A stretch of DNA of 64,000 bases from Castellaniella daejeonensis (GCF_039523555.1 NZ_BAAAFN010000009.1:1-64000), one strand, 5' to 3'. Shown: positions 16,049-24,101, counted from the first letter of the stretch. Program-made: numbers and translations. Notes: a model not told the origin generated them from the sequence alone.

Positions 16049-17329
16049 TTAATAAAACCAGTCCAGGGGGACCAGTACGATTTGCGGAAAAATCACCATC
16101 AGCATGACCAGCAGCGTGTAGGTGATGACATACGGCATGACGCCCTTGATGACGTCCTCCATCCGCACGCGCGCCACGCTGCACACGACGTTCAGCACCG
16201 TGCCCACGGGGGGTGTCAGCAGGCCCGCGCAGCCGACGATGACGAAGATGACCCCGAAATAGGTCGGATCGATGCCCGCCTTCTGGATGACCGGCATCAT
16301 CACCGGAGCCAGGATGAGAATGGTGGGCGTCAGGTCCATGGCCGTGCCGATGAGCGTCAGCAGCACGACGATCAACAGCATCAGCAGGGTGGGCGAGTCG
16401 GTCAGCGGACCCAGCAGGTCGATCAGCTGATCGGGAAGATCGGCCAGCGTGATCATGTAGGAAGCCACGAGCGAGGCCGCCACCAGGTACATCACGATGC
16501 TGGTCGTCCTGGCCGTGTTGACCAGCACCCGGAACAGCAACCTGAGGCCGATCTCGCGGTACACGAACACGCTGATCAGCAGGGCATAGGCCGCGGCGAC
16601 CGCCCCCGCTTCGGTCGGCGTGAAAATGCCGCCGCGCAGCCCGCCGATGATGATGATCGGCAGGAAGAGCGCCCAGAGCGAATCCCGGAATGCCTTGAGC
16701 CGGACGGCGCCGCTTTCCTTGGGGGCCATCGTGATGCCGGTGGAACGGCGCGCCGAATACGCCCACACCGCCGTCAGGGACAGGCCCATGAGCAGGCCCG
16801 GCACGATCCCCGCGATGAACAGCTTGGTGACCGAGATGTTGGCGGCCACGCCGAAGATGATGAAGGAGATCGAGGGGGGGATGATGGGCGCGATGATCCC
16901 GCCCGCGGCGATCAGGCCTGTGGACTGGCCCATGTCGTAGCCCTGCTTGCGCAGCATGGGCACCAGCAGCGCGGCCAGCGCCGCCGCATCGGCCACGGCC
17001 GACCCGGACAGGGCCGCCAGCAGGATGCTGGCCATGATGGCCACATAGCCCACACCCCCTTTGATGTGGCCGACCAGCGTGGTGGCCATGAAGACCATGC
17101 GCCTGGACATGCCGCCCGCATTCATGATTTCACCGGCCAGGATGAACAGCGGCACCGCCATCAGCGAAAAGTTATCGGCCCCGGTGAGCATGTTCTGCAC
17201 GATGATCTGCGGGTCGAAAAACGACAGGTGGAACATCAGGCCGATGGCGCCCAGGATCAGCGCGAAGGCGATGGGCATGCCGAAGGCCATGAAGCCCAGC
17301 AGCGTCCCGACGAAGATGAGGACATCCAT
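16049..17329 (-). CDS. dctM: TRAP transporter large permease subunit
   Basis: A 426-residue, very hydrophobic DctM-family protein with about 12 membrane segments. It starts at 17329 (MDVLIFVGTLLGFMAFGMPIAFALILG), three bases from the dctQ stop. Family segments include FILAGEIMNAGGMSRR, GSAVADAAALAALLVPMLRKQGYD and IIPPSISFIIFGVAANIS. With DctQ it forms the sodium-driven inner-membrane permease that works with the binding protein. The longer frame upstream of 17329 is a shadow of dctQ. Confidence 0.92.
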   Translation of the reverse strand: MDVLIFVGTLLGFMAFGMPIAFALILGAIGLMFHLSFFDPQIIVQNMLTGADNFSLMAVPLFILAGEIMNAGGMSRRMVFMATTLVGHIKGGVGYVAIMASILLAALSGSAVADAAALAALLVPMLRKQGYDMGQSTGLIAAGGIIAPIIPPSISFIIFGVAANISVTKLFIAGIVPGLLMGLSLTAVWAYSARRSTGITMAPKESGAVRLKAFRDSLWALFLPIIIIGGLRGGIFTPTEAGAVAAAYALLISVFVYREIGLRLLFRVLVNTARTTSIVMYLVAASLVASYMITLADLPDQLIDLLGPLTDSPTLLMLLIVVLLTLIGTAMDLTPTILILAPVMMPVIQKAGIDPTYFGVIFVIVGCAGLLTPPVGTVLNVVCSVARVRMEDVIKGVMPYVITYTLLVMLMVIFPQIVLVPLDWFY

Positions 17330-17331
17330 GG

Positions 17332-17895
17332 TCAGATATCCTCCACGCTGTCCACCGAGGTGCGGAACGCCCCCGCATTTTCGGGCGTCGCGGGGGTGCG
17401 CCAGGCCACGAACAGATCCAGGACCACCATCAGGGCCATCGCCACCGCCGAGAACAGGACGGCGCCGCTGAAGACGGCGATCGGCATGCCCACCACGGGA
17501 GTCACCGTGCGCATGCTGATCACGGTCTGCTCCCAGCCGCCCGTGATGATCAGCCACAGCACCCAGAGAATCAGCAGTTGCCGGACCAGGTGCACGAATT
17601 TCTGCACCCTGGGAGAGAAGCGCTCGATCCCCATGTTGATGGCCAGGTGTTCCCGCGCCCTGAAGGCGAGCACGGCGCCGCCGAACGTCAGCCAGACGAA
17701 GGCCAGGCGCGCGATTTCACTGGAAACGTTGATCCCGGAATTGAATGCATAGCGCAGCACCACATTGCCGAACACCAGCACCAGCATGGCGAAGACGCAC
17801 AGAGCCAGTCCGGCGGTCAGCACTGCGAACATCAGATCGGAAAGCGCCCGGATCCTCGGCGCGATCGCATGCCTGTCTTTGTCCTCCAACATCAT
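17332..17895 (-). CDS. dctQ: TRAP transporter small permease subunit
   Basis: A 187-residue DctQ-family protein with four membrane helices (about residues 20-45, 60-80, 100-120, 140-165). The family signature FVWLTFGGAVLAFRAREHLAINM is in the middle. Two adjacent ATG codons (17895, 17892) are possible starts. It is translationally coupled to dctM, with only two bases between stop and start, and follows the FAH-family gene by 64 bases. Confidence 0.88.
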   Translation of the reverse strand: MMLEDKDRHAIAPRIRALSDLMFAVLTAGLALCVFAMLVLVFGNVVLRYAFNSGINVSSEIARLAFVWLTFGGAVLAFRAREHLAINMGIERFSPRVQKFVHLVRQLLILWVLWLIITGGWEQTVISMRTVTPVVGMPIAVFSGAVLFSAVAMALMVVLDLFVAWRTPATPENAGAFRTSVDSVEDI

Positions 17896-17959
17896 CCTCC
17901 TTTCTCTCCTTTGGCCGCTCGTGTCCTCGAGCTTTTCTCAAATCCAGGGCCAGGCCGGC

Positions 17960-19132
17960 TCAGTCCGGCAGCAGCCCGCGCACGCCCAGGTTCCTGTAGA
18001 GCGCACGCACGCCGAACGTCCAGCGCGGAATTTCCGTGGACAGGCTGACTTCGTTGACCAGGGCGCCCAGCAGCGGCGATGAAATGGTCACGATGTCGCC
18101 CAGGTGGTGGGTGAACCCGGCACCCGGTGCTTCCCGGTCCTGGACGGGCGAGAACATCGTGCCCAGGAACAGCATGAAGCCGTCCGGATACTGGTGATGA
18201 TCGCCGTAGGCCTGGTTGACGAGATCCAGGGGATCCCGGCTGATCTGGTCCATGCGGCTGACGGCTTCGAGCCTGAAGCCGTCGCGCCCCTCGATCAGCA
18301 GCGAAACTTCGGCACGGCGGACGTCGTCCAGGGTGTAGTGCGCGTCGAACAAGCGGATGAATGGGCCGATGGCGCACGACCCGTTGTTGTCCTTGGCCCG
18401 GCCCAGCAGCAACGCGCTGCGGCCCTCGATGTCGCGCAGGTTGACATCGTTGCCCAGCGTCGCGCCCCGGGGCCGGCCGCGGCTGTCCATGGCGAGCACG
18501 ATTTCCGGCTCGGGGTTGTTCCACCGGGAATCCGGGTGCAGGCCGATCCGTTCGCCCAGGCCCACCGAGGCCATCGGCAGCGCCTTGGAAAAAATCTCCG
18601 CGTCCGGGCCGATGGCGACTTCAAGGTACTGCGACCACTCGCCGCGCCGGACCAGTTCCTGCTTCAGCTGCCGCGCGCTTTCGGAACCGGGCCGCACCGA
18701 TGTGAGCTCGGCACCGATCGTCTGCTGCAGCGCATCGCGGATGGCCTGCGCTTTTTGTGCATCGCCCCCCGCCCTTTCCTCGATGAGGCGCTCGAGCAGG
18801 CTGACGATGAAAGTCACCCCCGAGGCCTTGACGGCCTGCACATCGCATGGCGCGCACAGCACGGGCACCGGTTTTTCCGGCGTCCGGTGCAGGCTGTCGC
18901 GGATCAGCTGGTCCAGCGGGCAGAGCGGCTTGCCTGCCAGCCCGCGCGCGAAACCGGCGCAATCCTCATGATCGAGCAGGTCCGCCATGGTGGGCGCATG
19001 CGCCGAGATGTCGAAGACCATTCCATCCTTGACGACCACGGTGCCGGGGCCTGCGTGCGGGCCCGGCAGCCAGACTCTTCCCACGAGTGTGGCCTGGGCG
19101 GCATCGACGGGCAGGGGGTTGACGGCATTCAT
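17960..19132 (-). CDS. Fumarylacetoacetate hydrolase-family protein, probable 2-keto-3-deoxy-sugar-acid dehydratase
   Basis: A 390-residue protein whose C-terminal half is the FAH fold (VGLGERIGLHPDSRWNNPEPEIVLAMDSRG with acidic metal ligands, then LGNDVNLRDIEGRSALLLGRAKDNNGSCAIGPFI). The length and N-terminal PVLCAPCDVQAVKASGVTF block resemble the L-2-keto-3-deoxyarabonate dehydratase group, which converts 2-keto-3-deoxy-pentonate to 2-oxoglutarate semialdehyde. I chose 19132 (MNAVNPLPVD) because AGGA lies about 10 bases upstream; an ATG at 19159 has no such site. It is the first gene of a seven-gene operon. The dehydratase assignment rests on family resemblance and context. Confidence 0.75.
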   Translation of the reverse strand: MNAVNPLPVDAAQATLVGRVWLPGPHAGPGTVVVKDGMVFDISAHAPTMADLLDHEDCAGFARGLAGKPLCPLDQLIRDSLHRTPEKPVPVLCAPCDVQAVKASGVTFIVSLLERLIEERAGGDAQKAQAIRDALQQTIGAELTSVRPGSESARQLKQELVRRGEWSQYLEVAIGPDAEIFSKALPMASVGLGERIGLHPDSRWNNPEPEIVLAMDSRGRPRGATLGNDVNLRDIEGRSALLLGRAKDNNGSCAIGPFIRLFDAHYTLDDVRRAEVSLLIEGRDGFRLEAVSRMDQISRDPLDLVNQAYGDHHQYPDGFMLFLGTMFSPVQDREAPGAGFTHHLGDIVTISSPLLGALVNEVSLSTEIPRWTFGVRALYRNLGVRGLLPD

Positions 19133-19292
19133 CGATTCGATTCCTGGTGTGGGGCGCATCGCGCACTCTCCGGATCCCGCGGCCGGACCGGCTGCGCGGC
19201 CGGCCTCCGCCCGGCCGCCGGAATACAGGATGCGGAGCGGCCGGAAAGGTCTTCGGAAAGACTGGGAGCCAGTCTAGTGTCGGCTTCCAGTC

Positions 19293-19331
19293 AAAACAAT
19301 ATATTGTTTTTATTTCCAAGATATTGGAAAT
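19293..19331. promoter_or_regulatory. Two AT-rich palindromic operators, probable IclR-family sites
   Basis: AAAACAATATATTGTTTT (19293-19310) is a perfect 18-base palindrome. Two bases on, ATTTCCAA and TTGGAAAT (19312-19319, 19324-19331) form an inverted repeat with a four-base centre. They stand out as AT-rich islands in GC-rich DNA, about 160 bases in front of the first sugar-acid gene and about 40 bases from the trpL-trpGDC promoter on the other strand. IclR proteins bind such dyads. The operon's own IclR gene is the obvious candidate. Confidence 0.65.
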
Positions 19332-19370
19332 AGAGGATATTGCAGCCCGATCGCACGGCACGCCTGGCGC

Positions 19371-19399
19371 TCGACAGCACCCACGGCACACAGTAGAAT
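19371..19399 (+). promoter_or_regulatory. Sigma-70 promoter of the trpL-trpGDC unit
   Basis: The -35 is TCGACA (19371-19376, five of six to consensus), the spacer is 17 bases, and the -10 is TAGAAT (19394-19399, five of six). The expected start site is 19405-19407. It would fall on, or one or two bases before, the A of the leader peptide ATG at 19407, so the leader message would have essentially no 5' untranslated region. Confidence 0.7.
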
Positions 19400-19406
19400 G
19401 CTTCCC

Positions 19407-19457
19407 ATGATTTCACACGCGACCGTACACGCTTCGTCCTGGTGGCGCTCCTCTTAG
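19407..19457 (+). CDS. trpL: Second Trp leader peptide, in front of trpGDC
   Basis: A 17-codon frame, ATG at 19407-19409 and TAG at 19455-19457, encodes MISHATVHASSWWRSS. Tandem Trp codons 12 and 13 are at 19440-19445. A good sigma-70 promoter ends eight bases before the ATG, so the peptide is predicted to be translated from a leaderless message. A hairpin candidate follows at 19488-19513. Attenuation of both trpE and trpGDC is known in Pseudomonas, and a leaderless trpL is known in Sinorhizobium. The combination here is inferred from sequence. Confidence 0.75.
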   Translation: MISHATVHASSWWRSS

Positions 19458-19487
19458 GGGCGGCATCCTCATGCGTGATTCATCGCA

Positions 19488-19513
19488 CCTTGCCGCCGTT
19501 CTGGCAGGCAAGG
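19488..19513 (+). terminator. Candidate attenuator hairpin of trpGDC
   Basis: CCTTGCCGCC (19488-19497) pairs with GGC-A-GGCAAGG (19503-19513) around GTTCT, with one bulged A. ATCTTCGT follows. A competing pairing joins GCCGCCG (19492-19498) to CGGCGGC (19538-19544). The pair of alternatives fits attenuation, but the T-run is weak and I could not fold the whole 200-base leader. Confidence 0.4.
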
Positions 19514-19660
19514 ATCTTCGTGAATCTGTCTCCGGTGCGGCGGCTCCTGACCCAAGGAAGACCATGACCGTATCACTCTCCCTCTCCCGCACCTTCCGGC
19601 CTTCGCAGCCGATTCCGGCGCGCGCGCGCGTTTCCCGATACTGATCAGGACGGATCCATC

Positions 19661-20227
19661 ATGAAGCTGCTGATGCTGGACAACTACGATTCCTTCACCT
19701 ACAACCTGGTGCAGTATTTCGGTGAGCTCGGCGCCCAGGTCCAGGTCGTGCGCAACGACCAGATCGACCTTGCCGGCATCGAGGCCATCGATCCCGACCG
19801 CATCTGCGTATCGCCGGGGCCATGTTCGCCGGCCGAAGCGGGCATCTCGGTCGAGCTGATCCGGCATTTCGCCGGCAAGAAACCCATCCTGGGCGTCTGC
19901 CTCGGGCACCAGTCCATCGGTGCGGCCTATGGCGGCCGCATCGTGCGCGCCCGGGAAATCATGCACGGCAAGGTCTCGTCCATCACGCACCGGGGCACCG
20001 ACGTCTTCGCCGGGCTGCCGTCGCCCTACACCGTCACCCGCTACCATTCCCTGGCGATCGAGCGCGCATCCCTGCCCGACTGCCTGGACATCACGGCCGA
20101 GACCGACGACGGCGAGATCATGGGCGTCGCCCACAAGACCCTGCCCGTCTATGGCGTACAGTTTCATCCGGAATCCGTGCTCAGCGAGCATGGCCACGCC
20201 CTGCTGCGCAATTTCCTGGAACTCTGA
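19661..20227 (+). CDS. trpG: Anthranilate synthase glutamine amidotransferase subunit
   Basis: A 188-residue class I glutamine amidotransferase. LLMLDNYDSFTYNLVQYFGELG is the family start, CVSPGPCSP holds the oxyanion region, GVCLGHQ carries the nucleophile Cys, and VQFHPESVLSEHG carries the catalytic His-Glu. It supplies ammonia to TrpE and may also serve PabA function. AGGA lies upstream of the ATG. It begins a trpGDC unit that has its own promoter and leader peptide, separate from trpE. Confidence 0.95.
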   Translation: MKLLMLDNYDSFTYNLVQYFGELGAQVQVVRNDQIDLAGIEAIDPDRICVSPGPCSPAEAGISVELIRHFAGKKPILGVCLGHQSIGAAYGGRIVRAREIMHGKVSSITHRGTDVFAGLPSPYTVTRYHSLAIERASLPDCLDITAETDDGEIMGVAHKTLPVYGVQFHPESVLSEHGHALLRNFLEL

Positions 20228-20275
20228 CACGCCGAACCGACCATCCGACAGACACGAAGACAGAAGGAATCATCC

Positions 20276-21310
20276 ATGCCGCCGATCACTCCCACCGAGG
20301 CCCTGGCCCGCTGCATCGAGCACCGGGAAATCTTCCACGACGAAATGCTGGAACTGATGCGCATGCTGATGCGCGGAGACATGTCTCCCCAGCTGGCCAG
20401 CGCCCTGCTGATGGGCCTGCGTGTCAAGAAGGAAACCGTCGGCGAAATCACGGCCGCCGCCCAGGTGATGCGCGAATTCGCCCTGGGCGTCGACACGCCC
20501 TACCCCGAGGAACTGCTCGACATGTGCGGCACGGGCGGCGACGGTTCGCATACCTTCAATATTTCCACTGCGGCCATGTTCGTGGCCGCGGCAGGCGGGG
20601 TCAGGATCGCCAAGCACGGCAACCGCAGCGCCTCGTCCTCTTCGGGAAGCGCCGACGTGCTGGAAGCCCTGGGCGTTCAGGTCACCGCCACGCCGGCCCA
20701 GGTCGCCGAGTCCATCGAGGCCACCGGCATCGGCTTCATGTTCGCCCCGGCCCACCACGGCGCCATGAAGAACGTCGCCGCCGTGCGCCGCGAACTGGGG
20801 GTGCGCACGATCTTCAACATCCTCGGTCCGCTCACCAACCCGGCCGGGGCGGCCAACCAGCTCATGGGGGTGTTCCACCCCGACCTGGTCGGCATCCTGG
20901 TCCGCGTGCTGCAGCGCCTGGGTTCGCGCCACGTGCTGGTCGTGCACGGCAAGGACGGCATGGACGAAGCCTCGCTGGGCGCCGCCACCCTGGTCGGCGA
21001 ACTGAAGGACGGCGAGGTCCGCGAATACGAAATCCACCCCGAGGATTTCGGCATGTCCATGGTGTCCAACCGCAGCATCAAGGTCGCCAACCGCGACGAA
21101 TCCGCCCAGCTGGTGCGCGCGGCGCTGAACAACACGGCGGGCACGGCGCGCGACATCGTCGCCCTGAACGCCGGGCTGGCCCTGTACGCCGGCAACCGCG
21201 TCGACTCGATCGAGGCCGGCATCCGCCAGGCCTTCGAGCTGATCGCCTCGGGCGCGGCACGCGACAAGCTGGAACAATTCCGCCAATACACGCAAAGGTT
21301 CTCCGCATGA
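20276..21310 (+). CDS. trpD: Anthranilate phosphoribosyltransferase
   Basis: A 344-residue enzyme transferring phosphoribosyl from PRPP to anthranilate. The diagnostic segments are CGTGGDGSHTFNISTAAMFVAAAGG (diphosphate loop), KHGNRSASSSSGSADVLEALGV, FAPAHHGAMKNVAAVRRELGVRTIFNILGPLTNPA and the DE metal site in HGKDGMDEASL. It begins 48 bases after trpG and ends in an ATGA overlap with trpC, so the last two genes are translationally coupled. Confidence 0.96.
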   Translation: MPPITPTEALARCIEHREIFHDEMLELMRMLMRGDMSPQLASALLMGLRVKKETVGEITAAAQVMREFALGVDTPYPEELLDMCGTGGDGSHTFNISTAAMFVAAAGGVRIAKHGNRSASSSSGSADVLEALGVQVTATPAQVAESIEATGIGFMFAPAHHGAMKNVAAVRRELGVRTIFNILGPLTNPAGAANQLMGVFHPDLVGILVRVLQRLGSRHVLVVHGKDGMDEASLGAATLVGELKDGEVREYEIHPEDFGMSMVSNRSIKVANRDESAQLVRAALNNTAGTARDIVALNAGLALYAGNRVDSIEAGIRQAFELIASGAARDKLEQFRQYTQRFSA

Positions 21311-22101
21311 ACGACATCCTGGCCCGGATCCTGGACACCAAGCGCACCGAAGTCGCCACGGCACGGCAGATGCGCAGCGAATCAGAAGTCCTGCGCGAAG
21401 CCCAGAGCCGCCAGGACATCCGCGGCTTCGCGCGCGCGATCGAGGACAAGATCGCGCAGGGCAAGCCCGCCGTGATCGCGGAAATCAAGAAGGCCTCGCC
21501 TTCCAAGGGCGTGATCCGCGAGGATTTCCGCCCGGCCGACATCGCCGCCAGCTATGCCTGCCACGGCGCCGCCTGCCTGTCGGTCCTGACCGACGTGCAG
21601 TATTTCCAGGGCGGCTACGACCACCTGCGCCAGGCGCGCGCGGCCTGCAGCCTGCCCGTGCTGCGCAAGGACTTCCTGATCGATCCCTATCAGGTCATCC
21701 ACGCCCGGGCGCTGGGTGCCGACTGCGTGCTGCTGATCGCCGCGGCCCTGGCACCCGGGCAACTGCGCGAACTCGAAGCCGTGGCCGCCGATCTGGGCAT
21801 GGACGTGCTGGTCGAAGTCCACGACCGCCAGGAACTGGATGCCGCCCTGTCCCTGAACACGCCGCTGATCGGCATCAACAACCGCAATCTGCGCACCTTC
21901 GAGACCCGCCTGGAAACCACCCTGTCGATGCTGGAAGACCTGCCGGAAGGCAAGCGTGTCGTGACCGAAAGCGGCATCCTGCTGCCGGAAGACGTGGACC
22001 GCATGCGCGAGCACGGCGTCCAGGCCTTCCTGGTCGGCGAGGCCTTCATGCGCGCGGAAGATCCCGGTACCGCGCTGCACGAACTGTTCTTCGCCCGCTG
22101 A
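21307..22101 (+). CDS. trpC: Indole-3-glycerol-phosphate synthase
   Basis: A 264-residue monofunctional TIM barrel; no TrpF domain is fused. It closes the ring of CdRP to indole glycerol phosphate. It shows VIAEIKKASPSKGVIREDF, LSVLTDVQYFQGG, VLRKDFLIDPYQ, LIGINNRNLRTFET and VTESGIL. The start at 21307 overlaps the trpD stop (ATGA). It is the last trp gene here; trpF, trpA and trpB are not in the window. Confidence 0.96.
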   Translation: MNDILARILDTKRTEVATARQMRSESEVLREAQSRQDIRGFARAIEDKIAQGKPAVIAEIKKASPSKGVIREDFRPADIAASYACHGAACLSVLTDVQYFQGGYDHLRQARAACSLPVLRKDFLIDPYQVIHARALGADCVLLIAAALAPGQLRELEAVAADLGMDVLVEVHDRQELDAALSLNTPLIGINNRNLRTFETRLETTLSMLEDLPEGKRVVTESGILLPEDVDRMREHGVQAFLVGEAFMRAEDPGTALHELFFAR

Positions 22102-22108
22102 TCCCCGC

Positions 22109-22133
22109 CCCGCCGCCGCGCGCGGGCGGCGGG
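22109..22133 (+). terminator. GC-rich hairpin after trpC
   Basis: CCCGCCGCC (22109-22117) pairs with GGCGGCGGG (22125-22133) around a six-base loop, eight bases after the trpC stop. There is no T-run, so it may slow rather than end transcription into the HIT gene, whose start is 26 bases further on. Confidence 0.45.
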
Positions 22134-22158
22134 CCGACGAACCCACGCCCCTGCCGCC

Positions 22159-22629
22159 ATGACCTTTCGCCCCGACTGCCCGCTCTGCGTCATCGACCGC
22201 GACACCCTGCTCTGGCAGGATGACAAGCTGCGGATCGTCCGCGTGGACGATCCTCGGCACCCTGGCTACCTGCGCGTCATCTGGCACCGCCACATGGCGG
22301 AGGCCACCGACCTGGACGCACTCGGCCGGCTGCACCTGATGCGCACCGTATTCCAGGTCGAACGACTGCAGCGGGTTTTCCTGCAGCCCGACAAGATCAA
22401 CCTGGCCAGCCTGGGCAACCAGGTGCCCCACATGCACTGGCACGTGATCCCGCGCTGGCGCGACGACCCCTGCTTTCCGGACGCCATCTGGGCGCCGTCC
22501 CGGCACGACCCGGACCGCGCAGCCGCATGGGCTGAATTCTGCAGATCCCTGGCTCCGCGCATCGAACAGCTGCACCGGATTCTGTCCGCCCAGGGCCCGG
22601 CAGCCGACCTTCCCGACACAGCCCACTGA
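22159..22629 (+). CDS. HIT-family (histidine triad) protein
   Basis: A 156-residue small hydrolase or nucleotide-binding protein. The histidine triad is HMHWHVIPRW near residue 93, with the central His as expected nucleophile. An N-terminal DCPLCVIDRDTLLWQDDKLRIVRVDDPRHPGYLRVI segment is typical of the family, with a possible Cys-x-x-Cys zinc pair. HIT enzymes cleave phosphoramidates or dinucleoside polyphosphates; the real substrate is not known. It sits between trpC and the permease, all in the same direction. Confidence 0.85.
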   Translation: MTFRPDCPLCVIDRDTLLWQDDKLRIVRVDDPRHPGYLRVIWHRHMAEATDLDALGRLHLMRTVFQVERLQRVFLQPDKINLASLGNQVPHMHWHVIPRWRDDPCFPDAIWAPSRHDPDRAAAWAEFCRSLAPRIEQLHRILSAQGPAADLPDTAH

Positions 22630-22673
22630 ACCGGCACGCACGCGCCGACCCGAACATCCCTTCCCGCATCGCC

Positions 22674-24029
22674 ATGTCCGTAACATCTTCCGCCGCCGGC
22701 GCCGAGCCCGCCGCCCTGGCGCGCAGCCTGAAAAACCGCCACATCCAGATGATTGCCCTGGGCGGCGCCATCGGTACCGGCCTGTTCTACGGCTCGGCCG
22801 CATCGATTCAGCTGGTCGGGCCCGGCATCATCCTGTCCTACCTGATCGGCGGCCTGGCGATCTACCTGATCCTGCGGTTCCTGGGAGAGATGTCCACCCA
22901 GGAACCAGTCAGCGGCGCCTTCAGCCATTTCGCCTACCGCTACTGGGGCGGTTTCGCGGGCTTCCTGTCGGGCTGGAACTACTGGCTGCTGTACATCCTG
23001 GTCGCCATGGCCGAACTGTCGGTCGTGGGCCTCTACGTGAATTACTGGCTGCCGGACTTTCCCGCCTGGGCCAGCGCCCTGGCGGTGCTGCTGGCCGTCA
23101 CGGCGCTGAACCTGCTGAACGTGCGGCTGTACGGCGAGAGCGAATTCTGGCTGGCCTTCATCAAGATCGCCGCCATCATCGGCATGATTGTGCTGGGTCT
23201 CGTGCTGATCGCTCGCGGCGCCGGCGGCGCGGGGCCGAGCAATCTCTGGGCCCACGGCGGTTTCCTGCCCAATGGCGCGCACGGCCTGCTGCTGTCCCTG
23301 GTGGTGGTCATGTTTTCCTTCGGCGGCACGGAATTGATCGGCATCACCGCGGGAGAAGCAGACGACCCGCAGCGCAGCATCCCGCGCGCCATCAACCAGG
23401 TGATCTGGCGCATCCTGCTGTTCTACGTCGGCGCCCTGGCCGTGCTGGTCACTCTGTACCCCTGGAATGAAGTCGGCCTGAACGGCAGCCCCTTCGTGCT
23501 GATCTTTTCCCGCCTCGGCATCCCTGCGGCGCCGGACATCCTGAACCTGGTGGTGCTGAGCGCCGCCATCTCGGTCTACAACAGCGGCATGTACAGCAAC
23601 GGCCGCATGCTGCGCAGCCTGGCGGAACAAGGCAATGCGCCGCGCATCTTCCTGCGTCTGAGCCGGCGCCGGGTGCCCTGGGTGGGGGTGCTGTTCTCGT
23701 CGGCCTGCACGCTGCTGATCGTGATCATCAACTTCCTGGTGCCCGAGGGCGCCTTCATGCGGATCATGGCCGTGGCCACCGCGGCGGCCGCGATCACCTG
23801 GATGATGATCGTGCTGGTGCATCTGCGCTTTCGCAAGGCACATGCTCGGGACGCGCTGCTGTTCCCCGCGCCCTTTTATCCCTGGACGAACTACCTGTGC
23901 GTGGCCTTCCTGGTGCTGCTGGTGGGGCTGATGACGCAGCTGGACGACACCCGGCCGGCGGCCTACGTGCTGCCGGTCTGGCTGGGCCTGCTGTATGCGG
24001 GATACCGGCTGAAGCAGCGCAACGCATAG
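22674..24029 (+). CDS. aroP: AroP-like aromatic amino acid permease (APC superfamily)
   Basis: A 451-residue, 12-helix proton symporter. It tracks E. coli AroP/PheP closely: LKNRHIQMIALGGAIGTGLF at the N-terminus, GPGIILSYLIGG, SGAFSHFAYRYWGGFAGFLSGWNYW, VAMAELSVVG, SNLWAHGGFLPNG, FSFGGTELIGITAGEADDPQRSIPRAINQVIWRIL and SVYNSGMYSNGRML. Substrate is predicted to be Trp, Phe or Tyr. Its position 45 bases after the HIT gene, downstream of trpGDC, would place aromatic uptake beside synthesis. No separate strong promoter is visible. AroP versus ProY or PheP specificity is uncertain. Confidence 0.85.
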   Translation: MSVTSSAAGAEPAALARSLKNRHIQMIALGGAIGTGLFYGSAASIQLVGPGIILSYLIGGLAIYLILRFLGEMSTQEPVSGAFSHFAYRYWGGFAGFLSGWNYWLLYILVAMAELSVVGLYVNYWLPDFPAWASALAVLLAVTALNLLNVRLYGESEFWLAFIKIAAIIGMIVLGLVLIARGAGGAGPSNLWAHGGFLPNGAHGLLLSLVVVMFSFGGTELIGITAGEADDPQRSIPRAINQVIWRILLFYVGALAVLVTLYPWNEVGLNGSPFVLIFSRLGIPAAPDILNLVVLSAAISVYNSGMYSNGRMLRSLAEQGNAPRIFLRLSRRRVPWVGVLFSSACTLLIVIINFLVPEGAFMRIMAVATAAAAITWMMIVLVHLRFRKAHARDALLFPAPFYPWTNYLCVAFLVLLVGLMTQLDDTRPAAYVLPVWLGLLYAGYRLKQRNA

Positions 24030-24065
24030 GCCTCGGGGCCGGGTGCTGCCCCGCGCCCGCCCGGA

Positions 24066-24101
24066 AAAGCAAGGGCGCCCCGAAAGGGGCGCCCTTGCTT
24101 T
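24066..24101. terminator. Strong bidirectional terminator between aroP-like gene and atpC
   Basis: A perfect 16-bp stem, AAAGCAAGGGCGCCCC (24066-24081) and 24086-24101, surrounds a GAAA tetraloop. A residues on the left arm and T residues on the right make it work for both strands. It separates the convergent permease gene and ATP synthase operon. Confidence 0.9.

Noticed and set aside
11453..16052. Long plus-strand open frames opposite the sugar-acid operon (about 590 and 1039 codons)
   Set aside because: They are antisense to genes with clear family motifs on the minus strand, have no recognisable domains, and arise because GC-rich codons leave few stops on the opposite strand.
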